Of a DNA stretch of 35,906 nucleotides, positions 35,138 through 35,906 are shown in pieces. The DNA comes from a virus. Both the position numbers and the translations under genes were made by a program. Below the pieces are notes generated by a model, which saw nothing but the letters and a program-made list of their open reading frames with translations, was not told the origin of the DNA and made no database searches. The stretch spans positions 1 to 35,906 of IMG/VR virus record IMGVR_UViG_3300035670_000714; one strand, written 5' to 3'. Within the stretch, counting starts at the first letter, position 1; every line of letters starts with the position of its first letter.

Positions 35138-35906
35138 AAGGAATAATACATGCTTTGAGCCGGTATCGATTGCTTCTTGTTAGCTGCTTGGTGCTTTAAA
35201 AGTCCGGCATTATATTCAGACTTGAAATAATTAACGTCGAAACCGCTGTTTTCGGCGGCTTGTTGATGAGCAGCGAATTCAGCGCATTTGTTTAACAATA
35301 GATTATAGCTTTCTGTGTCCAGATTAACGGTATCAGTATCAGCACTTACGGTTTCCTGCCACGTTCCGGCTGATGAGCTGAACAAATATTTGGAATAATA
35401 TTCAATTTCCCAAACCTCGCCCAATCTCGCCACTAACTTATCAATTCTTATATTATTCATAGCGTTTCCGTCATAAGTTATCGTTATTCTGGCGTAATCC
35501 ACACTTGAGCTGTCTGGCGTTCCTGTTTCCGTAGCTGTATCCCAGTCAAAACGCAATAAATTCCAACCTGTTTGAAAGGCTAAAGATTCGTGAGTGCTGG
35601 TAACGGTTTTATTCCAATAATTAGAGCTGTCGCTTCCCCATCTTAAGTCAACCGATGTAATGGATGAGGGCAAATAAACCCATAAAAATAAAGCTCCTAC
35701 ATCTTCCTCGTCGCTTAAATCAACTGCGGTAAATGTGGAGTTTTCGATATATCCTGATGTTGTCGCTCCGGACAAATTAAATCTAAGGCTCGCGCTTCCG
35801 CTTACATAATTAATGTCATCAGCTATTAAACCGGTAGCGTCTCCTCCTGCCGCCCATGTGCCGTTGGCGGTTATGCTGTTAAAGTCATTCAGCACTATGC
35901 CGCTAG
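35134..35906 (-). CDS. Connector-like tail protein (5' end cut by window edge)
   Basis: The frame is open to the right edge; a GTG at 35893-35895 exists but the codons before it (SGI) continue the frame, so the true start is outside. The visible 250-odd residues have a beta-sandwich part (about 1-150, LNDFNSITANGTW and WVYLPSS) and a helical C-terminus (LLLNKCAEFAAHQQAAENSG). Such build and position fit a head-tail adaptor or connector. It is translationally coupled to the nozzle gene. Confidence 0.6.
   Translation of the reverse strand, partial: SGIVLNDFNSITANGTWAAGGDATGLIADDINYVSGSASLRFNLSGATTSGYIENSTFTAVDLSDEEDVGALFLWVYLPSSITSVDLRWGSDSSNYWNKTVTSTHESLAFQTGWNLLRFDWDTATETGTPDSSSVDYARITITYDGNAMNNIRIDKLVARLGEVWEIEYYSKYLFSSSAGTWQETVSADTDTVNLDTESYNLLLNKCAEFAAHQQAAENSGFDVNYFKSEYNAGLLKHQAANKKQSIPAQSMYYSL

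Overview
The window is almost all of a temperate, podovirus-like bacteriophage genome, opened inside the head genes. The major capsid gene runs off the left edge and a head-tail connector-like gene runs off the right edge. Read on the minus strand they are consecutive in a normal podoviral order, so the molecule is probably circular or circularly permuted with only a small piece missing. It is AT-rich and nearly every gene is on the minus strand. TGA is used as an ordinary stop, so the standard bacterial code applies. Strong AGGAGG ribosome sites occur on some genes. The host is not named by the sequence. The mix of Replic_Relax-like proteins, DUF932, a HerA/VirD4-like ATPase and many tiny zinc ribbons would suit an element of Patescibacteria (CPR), but that is a low-confidence inference.

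Layout. 1-6.5 kb: packaging and head genes (small and large terminase, portal, two small proteins, scaffold, decoration, major capsid). 6.6-7.1 kb: a dense control region, with a near-consensus promoter, a 16-codon leader ORF, two intrinsic terminators and two tiny zinc-ribbon genes placed between a primase-like gene and the packaging genes. 7.1-8.5 kb: primase-like gene and a divergent two-gene plus-strand operon with a promoter/operator. 8.8-12.3 kb: four overlapping genes (Replic_Relax-like DNA-binding protein, membrane zinc-ribbon protein, coiled-coil protein, HerA/VirD4-like ATPase). 12.7-16.3 kb: recombination/replication genes including an ERF annealing protein, and an early promoter. 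16.3-16.7 kb: a DnaA-box-bearing intergenic region, the best origin candidate. 16.7-19.9 kb: DUF932, ribbon-helix-helix and zinc-ribbon genes, a second Replic_Relax-like gene and a HAD phosphatase. 19.9-22.1 kb: the lysogeny module, with a large nested inverted repeat, attP made from the 3' part of a tRNA-Leu(UAA), flanking arm-type repeats, a tyrosine integrase and a plus-strand excisionase. 22.1-24.6 kb: small genes, a DUF1064 nuclease and a membrane-anchored lysozyme. 24.6-25.3 kb: divergent promoters driving a tRNA-like RNA on the minus strand and, on the plus strand, a long structured leader with interleaved helices. 25.3-26.4 kb: a plus-strand operon of small unknown genes. 26.4-35.9 kb: internal virion proteins (one with a lysozyme domain), a glycine-rich tail fibre, a nozzle-like protein and the connector-like protein.

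How it works together. Integrase and excisionase act at attP to enter and leave a tRNA-Leu gene. ERF, the primase-like protein, the nuclease and the partner proteins replicate and recombine DNA, possibly with host DnaA. The late head and tail genes appear to be read as one minus-strand transcript that must pass two terminators near 7 kb, which suggests attenuation or antitermination control. The most unusual material is RNA-level: the leader at 24957-25215, the tRNA-like RNA at 24683-24830 and the attenuator at 6994-7112.
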